Origin: JADHTT01 sp964633845
GTDB lineage: Bacteria; Campylobacterota; Campylobacteria; Campylobacterales; Arcobacteraceae
Direction: 5' to 3'
DNA: 64,000 bases
NCBI GenBank assembly: GCA_964633845.1
Contig: CAZWLA010000002.1
Coordinates: 1 to 64,000, forward strand
Shown here: positions 16,984 through 26,488 of the stretch, piece after piece
Layout of the letters: the number at the start of each line of letters is the position of its first letter
Position numbering within the stretch: the first letter of the stretch is position 1
The notes under the pieces: model-generated
Databases searched by the model: none
Seen by the model: only the letters and a program-made list of their open reading frames with translations
What the model was told of the DNA's origin: nothing
Program-made: the position numbers and the translations under genes

Positions 16984-19032
16984 ATGTCAGATCAAATTTT
17001 AAGTACATTAAATAGTGCTCAACAACAAGCTGCTCAACATATTGATGGGCCACTACTAATCTTAGCAGGTGCTGGTTCAGGTAAAACAAAAACAATCACT
17101 ACAAGATTGGCATATCTTATCTCGATAGGTATAGACCCATCTTCAATCTTAACTCTTACATTTACAAATAAAGCTTCAACAGAAATGAGAGATAGAGCAT
17201 TTAAACTTATTGATAACATTGCTTATCCACCTTTGCTTTGTACTTTTCATAAGTTTGGTTTATTATTCTTAAAATTTCATATTTCTAAATTAGGTAGAAA
17301 AAACAACTTTGTGATTATTGATACAGATGATAAAAAAAGAATATTAAAAAATATTGATAAAAGTTTAGCAACTTCAATGGTAGCCACTGAAATATCTAAA
17401 TTTAAAAACTCTCTAATATCTCCAACTGATGCTAAATTAACAGCTCAGCAAGAGATCTACAGACAGGTTGCAAATATATATGAAATCTATGAAAATTATC
17501 TTGAAGAAAATAATTTAGTGGATTTTGATGACTTACTTCTTTTAACATATAAACTTTTAGATCAGAATAAAGAATTAGCATCTACTACGAGTGAAAAATA
17601 CAAATATATAATGGTTGATGAGTATCAAGATACTAATGAACTACAATTTAAATTATTACAAAAGCTTTGTTCAAATCATAATAATCTTTGTGTAGTTGGT
17701 GATGATGATCAGTCAATTTATGGGTGGAGAGGTGCTACAATTAAAAATATTCTAAATTTTGATCAACACTTTGATGATGCTCTTGTTGTAAAACTTGAAG
17801 AAAACTACCGATCAACACATACAATATTAAAGCATGCAAATCTTTTAATTGAACATAATAGAGATAGACTAGGGAAAAAGTTAGTTGGCACAAGATCTCA
17901 AGGAAATAATCTAAAACTTTATGAATCACATGATGAAAATATAGAAACTAGAAAAATCGTTGATGATATAAAGACTTTAATAGATAGTGGTGTTAGTGGC
18001 TCAGACATTGCTATACTCTTTAGGGTAAATGCATTGAGTAGATCACTTGAAGAGGGGCTAGTAAAAGCTGGTCTAAATTATCAACTAATAGGTGGAATGA
18101 AATTCTACGAAAGAGCAGAGATCAAAGATTTAATTGCATACTTTAGAACAATTACAAATAAAAATGACAATTTCTCATTAAAAAGAATCATCAATAAGCC
18201 TAAAAGAGGTATTGGTAAAACAACTATAGATAAACTTGAAGCACAATCACTACAAGATGGAAGATCAATGTTTGCTATAATGAAAGAATATACACCTGAA
18301 GAATTAGCTGCTGTTGTTGGGAAAAAAAATAGTAGAACATTAAAATTTTTCTGTGCTACCATTGAAGATTTACAAGAGACACTTCAAACACAAAAGATGC
18401 GATTTATAGATAATTTTGAAGATGCCTTTGATTTTAAATCATCTTTCTTAAACACAGTTGATGGGGATGATAGAATTGCAAATATTGATGAATTTTATGG
18501 TTATCTTAGAGATTTCTTCCTTAAAGATTTAAGTCTAAATTTAGATGATTTTTTAAATGAAGTATCTCTTTCGAGCGAACAGGATGATTTAGCAAATTCA
18601 GCAATATCACTTATGAGTATTCATGCTAGTAAAGGTCTTGAATATAAGCATCTATTTATCATAGGACTTGAAGAAGGTTTCTTCCCTTTAATTGGGGATG
18701 GTAATGATATTGAAGAGGAAAGAAGGCTTGGATATGTTGCACTTACCCGAGCAATGGATGAACTAACTCTTAGTTTTGTACATAGTAGATTCTATAAAGG
18801 TAGAAGAACAATGCTTACAAAGAGTAGATTTTTAACAGAATCTGGTTTAATTCAAGGCTCTTTAACTATTGAAAAGAGTTCATCATTTAAAAAAGGTGAT
18901 GTTGTAAAGCATAAAATTTTTGGAATGGGTAGAATTGAGTCTGTAAGCAAAGCAGGAAAAGAGTTTAAATTAAAAATTAACTTTGGTGGTTCCAAAAAGG
19001 ATATACTATCAAATTTTGTAGAAAAAGTATAA
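16984..19032 (+). CDS. uvrD: UvrD/Rep/PcrA-type superfamily 1A DNA helicase
   Basis: The 682-residue helicase unwinds DNA 3' to 5' in repair and replication restart. The motifs are intact: Q-motif LNSAQQQAA, Walker A AGAGSGKT (28-35), motif Ia TFTNKAS, motif II VDEYQDT, motif III VGDDDQSIYGWRG, motif IV ENYRS, motif V SIHASKGLEYKHLFIIG and motif VI VALTRAMDELTLS. The tail (KKGDVVKHKIFGMGRIE) is the usual C-terminal Tudor-like segment. Rep, PcrA and UvrD cannot be separated with certainty from sequence alone. The TAA stop is the first codon of the structured 3' element at 19030. Confidence 0.92.
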   Translation: MSDQILSTLNSAQQQAAQHIDGPLLILAGAGSGKTKTITTRLAYLISIGIDPSSILTLTFTNKASTEMRDRAFKLIDNIAYPPLLCTFHKFGLLFLKFHISKLGRKNNFVIIDTDDKKRILKNIDKSLATSMVATEISKFKNSLISPTDAKLTAQQEIYRQVANIYEIYENYLEENNLVDFDDLLLLTYKLLDQNKELASTTSEKYKYIMVDEYQDTNELQFKLLQKLCSNHNNLCVVGDDDQSIYGWRGATIKNILNFDQHFDDALVVKLEENYRSTHTILKHANLLIEHNRDRLGKKLVGTRSQGNNLKLYESHDENIETRKIVDDIKTLIDSGVSGSDIAILFRVNALSRSLEEGLVKAGLNYQLIGGMKFYERAEIKDLIAYFRTITNKNDNFSLKRIINKPKRGIGKTTIDKLEAQSLQDGRSMFAIMKEYTPEELAAVVGKKNSRTLKFFCATIEDLQETLQTQKMRFIDNFEDAFDFKSSFLNTVDGDDRIANIDEFYGYLRDFFLKDLSLNLDDFLNEVSLSSEQDDLANSAISLMSIHASKGLEYKHLFIIGLEEGFFPLIGDGNDIEEERRLGYVALTRAMDELTLSFVHSRFYKGRRTMLTKSRFLTESGLIQGSLTIEKSSSFKKGDVVKHKIFGMGRIESVSKAGKEFKLKINFGGSKKDILSNFVEKV

Positions 19033-19175
19033 AAAGTTATTTATCGTTAATATTTTCTTTGAACTTCTTCGTTAAAATCTAAATTTTATTAATCATTTAC
19101 TAAATGTAAACTCTTTTCTAAAATTTATATTTTGCCTTGAACTTCTTTGAAACTAACAACTCTAAATAACTTTTA
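19030..19175 (+). repeat. Stop-codon-linked structured 3' element, copy 3
   Basis: It starts with the uvrD stop codon (TAAAAAGTTATTTA). AAAAGTTATTTA pairs perfectly with TAAATAACTTTT (12 bp). The middle helix AAAATCTAAATTTTA pairs with TAAAATTTATATTTT with few mismatches; the apex is TTTAC-TAAAT-GTAAA. The linkers are CTTCTTCGTTAAAA and TTTTGCCTTGAACTTC. At 146 nt it is longer than the other copies because both linkers carry an extra TTTGAACTTC-like stretch. Confidence 0.8.
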
Positions 19176-19211
19176 CTATAGTAATAAAATATGCAAAAAA
19201 AAGGATTCTAA

Positions 19212-20339
19212 ATGTATCAAATAGATAAAAATAAAAATAGAATTAATAAAGTAACACAAAAAACTTTTTCTGAACTTGGACTAAGAGAAAGAGAACACTT
19301 ACAAGAATGGATAGCATATAATTCAGATGTATTTGGAGAAGATTTATTAATCATTCAAAAAGAATTTGCTAACTTTGATAAAACAAATGAAAGATTAGAT
19401 CTTCTCGCATTAGATAAGAATGGTAATTTAGTAATTATCGAAAATAAACTTGATGATTCTGGTAAAGATGTAACATGGCAATCAATGAAATATGCTTCTT
19501 ATTGTTCAGGATTAACAAAAGAAAATATTAAAAATATATTTCAAGAATACTTGGATAAATACTTCAATGGTCAAGATGCAAGAGAAAACTTATCTAATTT
19601 TTTTGATAGTGAAGACTATGATGAAATAATTTTAAATAATGGTTTTAGTCAAAGAATAATATTAGTTGCTTCTAAGTTTAGAGAGGAGGTTACTTCAACA
19701 GTATTATGGTTAATGAATTATAATCTAAAAATCCAATGTTTTAAAACAACTCCATATCAATTTAATGATCAATTATTTGTTAATTTTGAACAGATTATAC
19801 CAACTAAAGATGCGGAAGATTATATGATAGGAATGGCTGAAAAAGCTCAAACAGAAATACAAAATCAAACTAAATCACAAAATAGGCATTTAGTCAGAAG
19901 TAATTTCTGGAAGCAATTATTAGAAGTAATGAATACTAAAAGTTCTTTATATCAGACAATTAGTCCATCTAAAGAAAATTGGATTAGTAAAGGTTCTGGA
20001 GTTAGAGGAATGGGTTATAACTTTGTTGCATCTGGCAAATATGCAAGAGTGGAAATCTATATCGATAGGGGTGATAAAAATGAAAATGAGATTGCATTTG
20101 ATTATCTTTATGAAAGAAAAAAAGAAATAGAAGAACTCTTTAACAACAAATTAGTATGGGAAAGACTGGACACCGCAAGAGCCTGTAGAATTAAATTCGA
20201 AAAAGAATCTAATATATTTGAAGAGGAGCAATGGTCAAATATGATTGAGTTTATGACAGATGCAATGATTAATCTAGAAAGTACCTTTAAAAAATACTTA
20301 TTAGATATTAATGGAAAATTAAAAGAATATGCAAAATAA
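19212..20339 (+). CDS. DUF4268-type protein with PD-(D/E)XK nuclease-like domain
   Basis: The 375-residue protein has an N-terminal domain resembling DUF91/NucS-type nucleases: D63 in ERLDLLALD, the ExK pair E77 and K79 in VIIENK, and Q90 in the following helix (WQSMKYASY). The C-terminal half (from about residue 225, RSNFWKQLLEVMN, to MIEFMTDAM) matches the DUF4268 pattern often fused to such domains. Nuclease activity is inferred from the motif only. It interrupts the usual uvrD-truB adjacency, sits directly after a structured element, and overlaps truB by 11 nt. This looks like an accessory gene acquired into a housekeeping string, possibly of the defence or restriction type. Confidence 0.75.
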   Translation: MYQIDKNKNRINKVTQKTFSELGLREREHLQEWIAYNSDVFGEDLLIIQKEFANFDKTNERLDLLALDKNGNLVIIENKLDDSGKDVTWQSMKYASYCSGLTKENIKNIFQEYLDKYFNGQDARENLSNFFDSEDYDEIILNNGFSQRIILVASKFREEVTSTVLWLMNYNLKIQCFKTTPYQFNDQLFVNFEQIIPTKDAEDYMIGMAEKAQTEIQNQTKSQNRHLVRSNFWKQLLEVMNTKSSLYQTISPSKENWISKGSGVRGMGYNFVASGKYARVEIYIDRGDKNENEIAFDYLYERKKEIEELFNNKLVWERLDTARACRIKFEKESNIFEEEQWSNMIEFMTDAMINLESTFKKYLLDINGKLKEYAK

Positions 20340-21159
20340 ACTATTTGTAGTTAACAAACCTATATTTATAAGTTCAAACTTTTATTTACGAAAGATAAAA
20401 AGAAAGTATAAGACTAAAAAAGCAGGTTTTTCTGGTACACTTGATCCATTTGCATCTGGATGTTTAATTGTAGCTTTTGGTCAATATACAAAACTATTTC
20501 AATTTTTAAAAAAGACACCAAAATCATATAGAACAACCATATGGCTAGGGGTTCAAAGTAGCTCTTTAGATATTGAAAATATATTTGATATAAATAGTGA
20601 ATACAAAAAACTTTCAACTAAAGATATAAAGATACAACTTAATAATCTACTAGGAAAACAAACTTATCTACCACCTAAATATTCTGCAAAAAAAATAGAT
20701 GGGAAAAGAGCATATACTTTAGCAAGAGAAGATATAGATTTTAAACTAAAAGAGATCACATCAAATATTTACAATATAAAATTTTTAAGCTATTGTCATC
20801 CATTTATTACATTTGATATTACTGTTAGTGAGGGTAGCTATATAAGAAGCATAGCCCAAATACTACTTGAAAAACTAGGTGCGGTTGGTACACTAAGTAG
20901 TCTTATACGATTAAATGAAGGAAAATTTATTTTTGATAGTGAAAAGGCATTAAATCCACTAGAGTATCTTGACTTACCGACAAATAATTATACAGGTACA
21001 AAAGAGTGGTTTGAACTTGGCAAAAAACTGAATATAGAATTTTTTGATAATAAAAATGATGGTGAATATCTAATTATTTTTGATACATTCTTTGCAATAA
21101 TTGAGATCAAAGATAACGAGATAAAATATTTACTCAATAAGGTACAGCTAGATGATTAA
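20329..21159 (+). CDS. truB: tRNA pseudouridine(55) synthase
   Basis: TruB makes pseudouridine 55 in the T loop of tRNAs. The catalytic Asp lies in GFSGTLDPFASG (about residues 33-44), followed by the GQYTKL motif. Further blocks are QTYLPPKYSAKKIDGKRAY (split by variation) and the RSIAQILLEKLGAVGTLSSLIR region. The 276 residues lack an obvious PUA domain, as is usual for the shorter forms. The ATG lies inside the last codons of the DUF4268 gene, so translation is coupled to that insert. Confidence 0.9.
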   Translation: MQNKLFVVNKPIFISSNFYLRKIKRKYKTKKAGFSGTLDPFASGCLIVAFGQYTKLFQFLKKTPKSYRTTIWLGVQSSSLDIENIFDINSEYKKLSTKDIKIQLNNLLGKQTYLPPKYSAKKIDGKRAYTLAREDIDFKLKEITSNIYNIKFLSYCHPFITFDITVSEGSYIRSIAQILLEKLGAVGTLSSLIRLNEGKFIFDSEKALNPLEYLDLPTNNYTGTKEWFELGKKLNIEFFDNKNDGEYLIIFDTFFAIIEIKDNEIKYLLNKVQLDD

Positions 21160-21928
21160 AAAGTCATATGCAAAAGTAAATATATTTTTAAAGATAGCTG
21201 GCAGAAGAGATAATTATCATGAACTTGTTTCAAGATTTGTTAGAGTATTAAATCTGTATGATACTATAACTTTTAAACAAACTATTTGTGATGAATTTAC
21301 ATTAGAAGGTAACTTTGGTTGTGAAACTAAAAAAAATACTATCTATAAAGCATATAAAATTTTATCAAATAGCTATCCTATAGTAGAAAAGTATTTTAAA
21401 AATCATAAAGTAATGGTAGAAAAAATAATACCAGAATTTGCAGGTCTTGGTGGAGGCTCAAGCAACTGTGCTACATTTATACTTATGGTAAACGAAGCTT
21501 GCAAATTAAACTTATCAAAAGACCAACTAAGCCAAATTGGTGCTACTATTGGTGCAGATGTGCCATTTTTCATATATGAATATAATAGTGCCAATGTGAC
21601 AGGTATTGGTGAAGTTGTAAAAAAATTTGATGAATCAATTTTAGATATAGAAGTCATAACACCAAATCTTAAATGTGACACTGGCGCTATCTTTAAAGAG
21701 TTTAGAAGTAAATTTTATAAAGAAATTTCCAAAGAGGAAGCTTCTAAACTATTAAATATCAATAGTTTGGACATATTAAATCAGCTTTCTATTGAAGAGG
21801 CAAATGATTTGTATATAGCAGCTAAAACTTGCAATCAAAAATTAAAAAAATATGAAAAAGAAGATTGGTACTTTAGTGGAAGTGGTTCTAGCTTTTTTAA
21901 GGTTAATGGATATAAAAAGGATATATAA
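21152..21928 (+). CDS. ispE: 4-diphosphocytidyl-2-C-methyl-D-erythritol kinase
   Basis: IspE phosphorylates CDP-methylerythritol in the non-mevalonate isoprenoid pathway. The 258-residue GHMP kinase begins KKSYAKVNIFLKI, has the ATP loop FAGLGGGSSNCATF (about residues 96-109), the GADVPFF motif and the C-terminal FSGSGSSFFKV. It overlaps truB by 8 nt and abuts smpB without a gap. Confidence 0.93.
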   Translation: MIKKSYAKVNIFLKIAGRRDNYHELVSRFVRVLNLYDTITFKQTICDEFTLEGNFGCETKKNTIYKAYKILSNSYPIVEKYFKNHKVMVEKIIPEFAGLGGGSSNCATFILMVNEACKLNLSKDQLSQIGATIGADVPFFIYEYNSANVTGIGEVVKKFDESILDIEVITPNLKCDTGAIFKEFRSKFYKEISKEEASKLLNINSLDILNQLSIEEANDLYIAAKTCNQKLKKYEKEDWYFSGSGSSFFKVNGYKKDI

Positions 21929-22402
21929 GTGGCTAAGAAAAAAGTACAAAATAGACCAACACAGTTTTTAAATAAAAAAGCAAGTCATGAATATTTTATA
22001 TTAGAAAAATTTGAAGCTGGAATTGTGCTAGAAGGTAGTGAGATTAAAGCGATTAGAGAAGGTAGAGTAAATTTAAAAGAAAGCTTTGTTCGTGTAATTA
22101 AAGATGAAGTATTTTTATTAAATATGCATATTACACATCTAAGTACTGCACATGCTATGTATAGACCAGATGAAAAAAGAGATAGAAAACTACTACTTCA
22201 TAGAAAAGAGATAAGTAAACTTGAAGAAAAAGTAGCTAAAGATGGTCTTGCTATTGTAGTAACAAAATTATATTTTAATTCTCGTAATCTTGTAAAAGTA
22301 CAAATAGCCTTAGCTCGTGGTAAAAAACTGCATGACAAACGAAACGATATGAAACAAAAAACAATGCAAAGAGAAACACAACAAGCTCTTAAAAATTATT
22401 AA
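21929..22402 (+). CDS. smpB: SsrA-binding protein SmpB
   Basis: SmpB delivers tmRNA to stalled ribosomes. The 157-residue protein shows the conserved NKKASHEYFILEKFEAGIVL start, GSEIKAIREGRVNLKESF, and the basic C-terminal KKLHDKRNDMKQKT tail. The start codon is GTG at 21929, immediately after the ispE stop; ATAAAAAGGAT upstream supplies the ribosome site. A terminator is not obvious before nadA. Confidence 0.95.
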   Translation: MAKKKVQNRPTQFLNKKASHEYFILEKFEAGIVLEGSEIKAIREGRVNLKESFVRVIKDEVFLLNMHITHLSTAHAMYRPDEKRDRKLLLHRKEISKLEEKVAKDGLAIVVTKLYFNSRNLVKVQIALARGKKLHDKRNDMKQKTMQRETQQALKNY

Positions 22403-22449
22403 CTGCCAATAAAAGCATCTCATAATATAAAATTTGATAATATCTCTTT

Positions 22450-23442
22450 ATGATGAATTATAAAGAAGAAATACAAAAATTAAAAGAGAAATTAGATGTG
22501 ACCATAGTAGCTCACTTCTACCAAAGAGATGAAGTTTTTGAACTTGCTGATATAAATGGAGATAGCCTTGAATTAGCAAAGAGAGCAATGGCATCAAAAA
22601 GTAAATATATACTTTTTTGTGGTGTAGGCTTTATGGGAGAGAGTGTAAAAGTACTAAGTCCTGAGAAAACTGTAGTAATGCCAAGAATTGCATGTTGTGC
22701 AATGGCTAAAATGATAGATGTTGATTATTTTGATACAAATTTAAAGATTCTAAATGAAGCTGGAATATCAAATGATGATATTTTACCAATCACATATATT
22801 AATTCAAGTGCAGCAGTAAAAGCTGCAGTTGGAGAGATGGGTGGGTATGTTTGTACAAGTTCAAATGCCTTTGCTATTATCAAAAGAGGGCTAGAAAGTG
22901 GAAAGAAAATTTTCTTTGTACCAGATAGATGTCTGGGGCAAAACTTTGCAAATGACATTGGATTAAAATCAGCTGTAATTGGTATCAATTCAATTGAAGA
23001 GGTAAAGGATGCTGATATTATTTGTTATAATGGATTCTGTTCTGTTCATCAACTTTTTACTGTTGAAGATATAGAATTTTATAGAGAAAAATATCCTGAT
23101 ATCCTAATTGCAGTACATCCAGAATGTGATCCTGCAATTGTAGCACTTGCAGATTTTTCAGGTTCAACTTCACAACTAATCAAATATATTACAGGGCTTC
23201 CAGATGATCAAAAAGTAGCAGTTGGTACAGAGTACAATATGGTAAATAGACTAAGACCAAATAATACTTATGTACTAAGCTCTACAAAACCTGAGTGCCC
23301 TACTATGAATGAAACTACTATTGAACATGTTTACGAGACACTAAAAGCTATTGAGAGTGGTGATATTGTAAATGAAATCAAAGTAGATGATAAGGTTGCA
23401 AAATATGCAAAAATTGCACTTGAACGAATGTTTGAGGTATAA
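22450..23442 (+). CDS. nadA: Quinolinate synthase NadA
   Basis: NadA condenses iminoaspartate with dihydroxyacetone phosphate to quinolinate using a [4Fe-4S] cluster. The 330-residue protein has AHFYQRDEVFELAD, the first cluster Cys region CGVGFMGESVKVLSP, a second Cys near CTSSNA and a later HPECDPAIVALADFSGSTSQL. Two ATGs are adjacent (22450 and 22453) and either could be used. It works with nadC (4628-5449); nadB is not in the window. trpS starts immediately after its stop. Confidence 0.95.
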   Translation: MMNYKEEIQKLKEKLDVTIVAHFYQRDEVFELADINGDSLELAKRAMASKSKYILFCGVGFMGESVKVLSPEKTVVMPRIACCAMAKMIDVDYFDTNLKILNEAGISNDDILPITYINSSAAVKAAVGEMGGYVCTSSNAFAIIKRGLESGKKIFFVPDRCLGQNFANDIGLKSAVIGINSIEEVKDADIICYNGFCSVHQLFTVEDIEFYREKYPDILIAVHPECDPAIVALADFSGSTSQLIKYITGLPDDQKVAVGTEYNMVNRLRPNNTYVLSSTKPECPTMNETTIEHVYETLKAIESGDIVNEIKVDDKVAKYAKIALERMFEV

Positions 23443-24408
23443 ATGAGTACAAGAATATTATCAGGAATTCAACCAAGTGGAACAATCCATATAGGAAATT
23501 ATTTTGGGATGATCAAAAAAATGATCGAATCTCAAAATGATGGTGAATTATATGCATTTATTGCATCATATCATGCCCTTACATCAGTAAAAGATAAAGA
23601 CTTTTTACAAAAAAATACTTTTGAAGCAGCTGTAAATTTCTTAGCTTTAGGTATGGATCCACAAAAGTCTACATTTTGGGTACAAAGTGATGTACCTGAA
23701 GTTTTAGAACTTTATTGGATTTTATCAAATCATACACCTATGGGACTTCTTGAGCGTGCACATAGTTACAAGGACAAAACAGCAAGAGGTCTTGCTACTA
23801 ATCATGGTTTATTTTCATATCCTGTTTTAATGGCTGCAGATATTTTACTATTTGATTCAAATATTGTACCAGTTGGAAAAGATCAAATTCAACATGTAGA
23901 GATGACAAGAGATATTGCAAATACTTTTAATAATACTTATGGTGATATACTAGTGATGCCAGAATCAAAAGTAGATGAAAATGTACAAAGTGTACCAGGT
24001 ACTGATGGTGCTAAAATGTCTAAATCATATGGTAATACTATTGATATGTTTGGAACCAAAAAAGGTATCAAAAAACAAGTAATGAAAATCATTACAGATT
24101 CTAAGGAATTAGAAGATGTAAAAGAATATGAAAACTGTAATGTTTATAAGTTATGTGAATTATTTATGAATACTGATGAATTATTAGAACTACAACAAAG
24201 ATATGCTACACCAGGTGAAGGATATGGTCACTTTAAACTTACATTATTAGATAAAATAAATGAGCACTTCGCACCATATGCTCAAAAAAGAGAACACTAT
24301 CTAAATAATCCAGATGAAGTTAGAGATATTATGGCTTATGGAGCTTCTAAAGCTAGAAAAGAAGCACAAGAAAAAATTAAAATAATAAGAGATGCAGTTG
24401 GATTGTAA
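23443..24408 (+). CDS. trpS: Tryptophanyl-tRNA synthetase
   Basis: TrpS charges tRNA-Trp. The 321-residue class I enzyme has SGIQPSGTIHIGNYFG (the HIGH-type signature HIGN at residues 16-19) and the KMSKS loop GAKMSKSYGNTI near residue 190. It follows nadA with no intergenic base and overlaps recJ by 17 nt, so the three genes are likely co-transcribed. Confidence 0.95.
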   Translation: MSTRILSGIQPSGTIHIGNYFGMIKKMIESQNDGELYAFIASYHALTSVKDKDFLQKNTFEAAVNFLALGMDPQKSTFWVQSDVPEVLELYWILSNHTPMGLLERAHSYKDKTARGLATNHGLFSYPVLMAADILLFDSNIVPVGKDQIQHVEMTRDIANTFNNTYGDILVMPESKVDENVQSVPGTDGAKMSKSYGNTIDMFGTKKGIKKQVMKIITDSKELEDVKEYENCNVYKLCELFMNTDELLELQQRYATPGEGYGHFKLTLLDKINEHFAPYAQKREHYLNNPDEVRDIMAYGASKARKEAQEKIKIIRDAVGL

Positions 24409-25951
24409 TGAAATAGCATCTCTGCTAGCTTCAAGAATTAAAGATGATCAATTTACTACACTAAAAGAGTTACCATCACCATCACTTTTTAAAGATATAC
24501 ACAAAGCTACCCAAAGGGTTGTAGAAGCCATCAATAGAAAAGAACAAATCACTATAGTAGGTGATTACGATGTTGATGGAATTGTATCTACTACCATTAT
24601 GGTTGAATTTTTCAAAAAACTAAATATTGATGTAGATTGGATTGTACCAAACAGATTCAAACATGGATATGGATTATCACCACAAATTGTAGAACAGATT
24701 CATACAGGACTAGTAATAACTGTAGATAATGGTATAAGTGCTACTAGAGCCGCGCAACTTTGTAAAGATAAAGGGCTTGATCTAATTATTACAGATCATC
24801 ATACAGTAGGAGAAGAGATTCCAAATTGTTTTGCTATTATAAATCCTAAACAACATGACTGTACCTTCCCATATAAAGATATATGTGGAGCACAAGTTGC
24901 TTGGTACTTTTGTGCAAGCATTAAAAATGATTTAAATGCTAATATAGATCTACTAGACTTCTTTGATATATTATCTATTGCAATTGTCGCAGATGTCATG
25001 CCAATGCGATCTTTAAATGCAGCAATGGTAAAAAAAGGTCTTAAACAACTAGCATCAAGTAATAGAACAGCCATATTAACTTTAAATAATCACATTAAAA
25101 AATCAAGCCTAAATGAGGAGGATATTGGCTTTACAATTGCTCCACTATTAAATAGTTCTGGAAGAATGAAAGATGCTTCTATTGCAGTTGAATTTTTACT
25201 ATCAACAGATCCTATAGAAGTTAATAATATCTTTGAGCATTTAAAGAATTTAAATGCTGCGAGAAAAGAGGAACAAAATACAATTTACAAAGAAGCATTG
25301 GAGCAAGTAGATTATACTGCTGATGTAATAGTTGTAGCAAGTGAAAATTGGAATGAAGGTATTATAGGAATAGCAGCAGCAAAACTATGTGAAAAATTTA
25401 AAAAACCAGCATTTGTATTTTCAATAAATAAGGATACTGCAAAAGGTAGTAGCAGATCAATTAATGATGTAAGTTTATATGAACTATTACAAACTATCTC
25501 TCATACAACTATAGGATTTGGTGGACATAAAGGTGCTGCTGGAGTAGTTGTAGAGACAAATAAACTACAAGAATTTAAAAATGAGATCAATAACTCTATA
25601 AAAACTTTTTCAAATAAAGATATTATACTTAGAAATAAACATTTTTGTTCATTAGATACATATAATGTAGATTTGAATCTTTATAATATATTAGAAGATT
25701 ATAGACCATTTGGTCTTGAAAATGAATTACCTATATTTAAATTTAATAATATCAAAATTTTAAAACACTACTATTTAGGAAAAGAACAACTGCATCAAAA
25801 ACTTATTTTAGAAAATAATATTGAACTATTGTTATTTAATAACAGTGATTTATTAAGTGATTTAAAAATAATTAATTTTACAGCAACTATCTCTTTAAAT
25901 GAATTTAGAGGGAATATTTCTATAAATTTAATTGCCAAAGAGATTATGTAA
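24392..25951 (+). CDS. recJ: Single-stranded-DNA-specific exonuclease RecJ
   Basis: RecJ degrades single-stranded DNA 5' to 3' in recombination and repair. The 519-residue protein has the DHH metal motifs VGDYDVDGIVSTT (about residues 54-66), VDNGISATRAAQL, ITDHHTVG (DHH, about 129-136), the later Asp motif in IAIVADVMPM, and the DHHA1 loop GFGGHKGAAG (about 376-385). The C-terminal OB-fold portion is shorter than in E. coli. It overlaps trpS by 17 nt. The 112 nt that follow carry the rplM promoter. Confidence 0.92.
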   Translation: MQLDCNEIASLLASRIKDDQFTTLKELPSPSLFKDIHKATQRVVEAINRKEQITIVGDYDVDGIVSTTIMVEFFKKLNIDVDWIVPNRFKHGYGLSPQIVEQIHTGLVITVDNGISATRAAQLCKDKGLDLIITDHHTVGEEIPNCFAIINPKQHDCTFPYKDICGAQVAWYFCASIKNDLNANIDLLDFFDILSIAIVADVMPMRSLNAAMVKKGLKQLASSNRTAILTLNNHIKKSSLNEEDIGFTIAPLLNSSGRMKDASIAVEFLLSTDPIEVNNIFEHLKNLNAARKEEQNTIYKEALEQVDYTADVIVVASENWNEGIIGIAAAKLCEKFKKPAFVFSINKDTAKGSSRSINDVSLYELLQTISHTTIGFGGHKGAAGVVVETNKLQEFKNEINNSIKTFSNKDIILRNKHFCSLDTYNVDLNLYNILEDYRPFGLENELPIFKFNNIKILKHYYLGKEQLHQKLILENNIELLLFNNSDLLSDLKIINFTATISLNEFRGNISINLIAKEIM

Positions 25952-25962
25952 CTTTAATATAG

Positions 25963-26032
25963 CTTAAATTAAGTGGTTTTTAATTAAACTATCCTTAAAT
26001 TAAGGCTCCTGTAAGTATTAAGCCACTATAAT
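25963..26032 (+). promoter_or_regulatory. rplM-rpsI promoter with twin CTTAAATTAAG palindromes
   Basis: TATAAT at 26027-26032 is a clear -10 box. Upstream are two identical 11-nt palindromes, CTTAAATTAAG at 25963-25973 and 25994-26004, exactly 31 nt apart (about three helical turns). The second ends where a -35 box would be. They could be AT-rich UP-like sequences or operators. Confidence 0.55.
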
Positions 26033-26063
26033 GCCGAACTTATAAAAAATGAAGGTAATAAAT

Positions 26064-26486
26064 ATGAAATTTACACAAATGGCAAATAAAGCTGACAGAT
26101 CTAGAGATTGGATCGTTGTTGATGCTGAAGGTAAAGTATTTGGTAGAATTATGACTGAAATTGCAACAATTTTAAGAGGTAAAAACAAAGTTGATTTTAC
26201 TCCTACAATTGATTGTGGTGATTATGTTGTAGTTATCAATGCTTCAAAAGCAGTATTTACTGGTAATAAACTAGCAACTAAAAACTACTACACTCACTCT
26301 GGATACTTTGGTTCTACTAAGACTCATAAAATGTCTGAAATGTTAGAAAATAACCCAGAAAGATTATACAGATTAGCAGCAAGAGGTATGTTACCTAAAA
26401 CTGATCTTGGTAGAAAAATCATTAAAAAATTAAAAGTATATGCAGGTTCTGAGCATCCTCATACTGCACAAGTTAAAGGACAATAA
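26064..26486 (+). CDS. rplM: 50S ribosomal protein L13
   Basis: L13 is an early-assembly protein of the large subunit. The 140-residue sequence shows WIVVDAEGKVFGR, the FTPTIDCGDYVVVINA block, KNYYTHSGYFG and RLYRLAARGMLPK, all normal for the family. The frame is open from an ATG 15 nt upstream (26049), but AAGGT at 26051-26055 is at proper distance only from the ATG at 26064, so that start is preferred. It is paired with rpsI 2 nt downstream, the standard arrangement. Confidence 0.96.
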   Translation: MKFTQMANKADRSRDWIVVDAEGKVFGRIMTEIATILRGKNKVDFTPTIDCGDYVVVINASKAVFTGNKLATKNYYTHSGYFGSTKTHKMSEMLENNPERLYRLAARGMLPKTDLGRKIIKKLKVYAGSEHPHTAQVKGQ

Positions 26487-26488
26487 GT

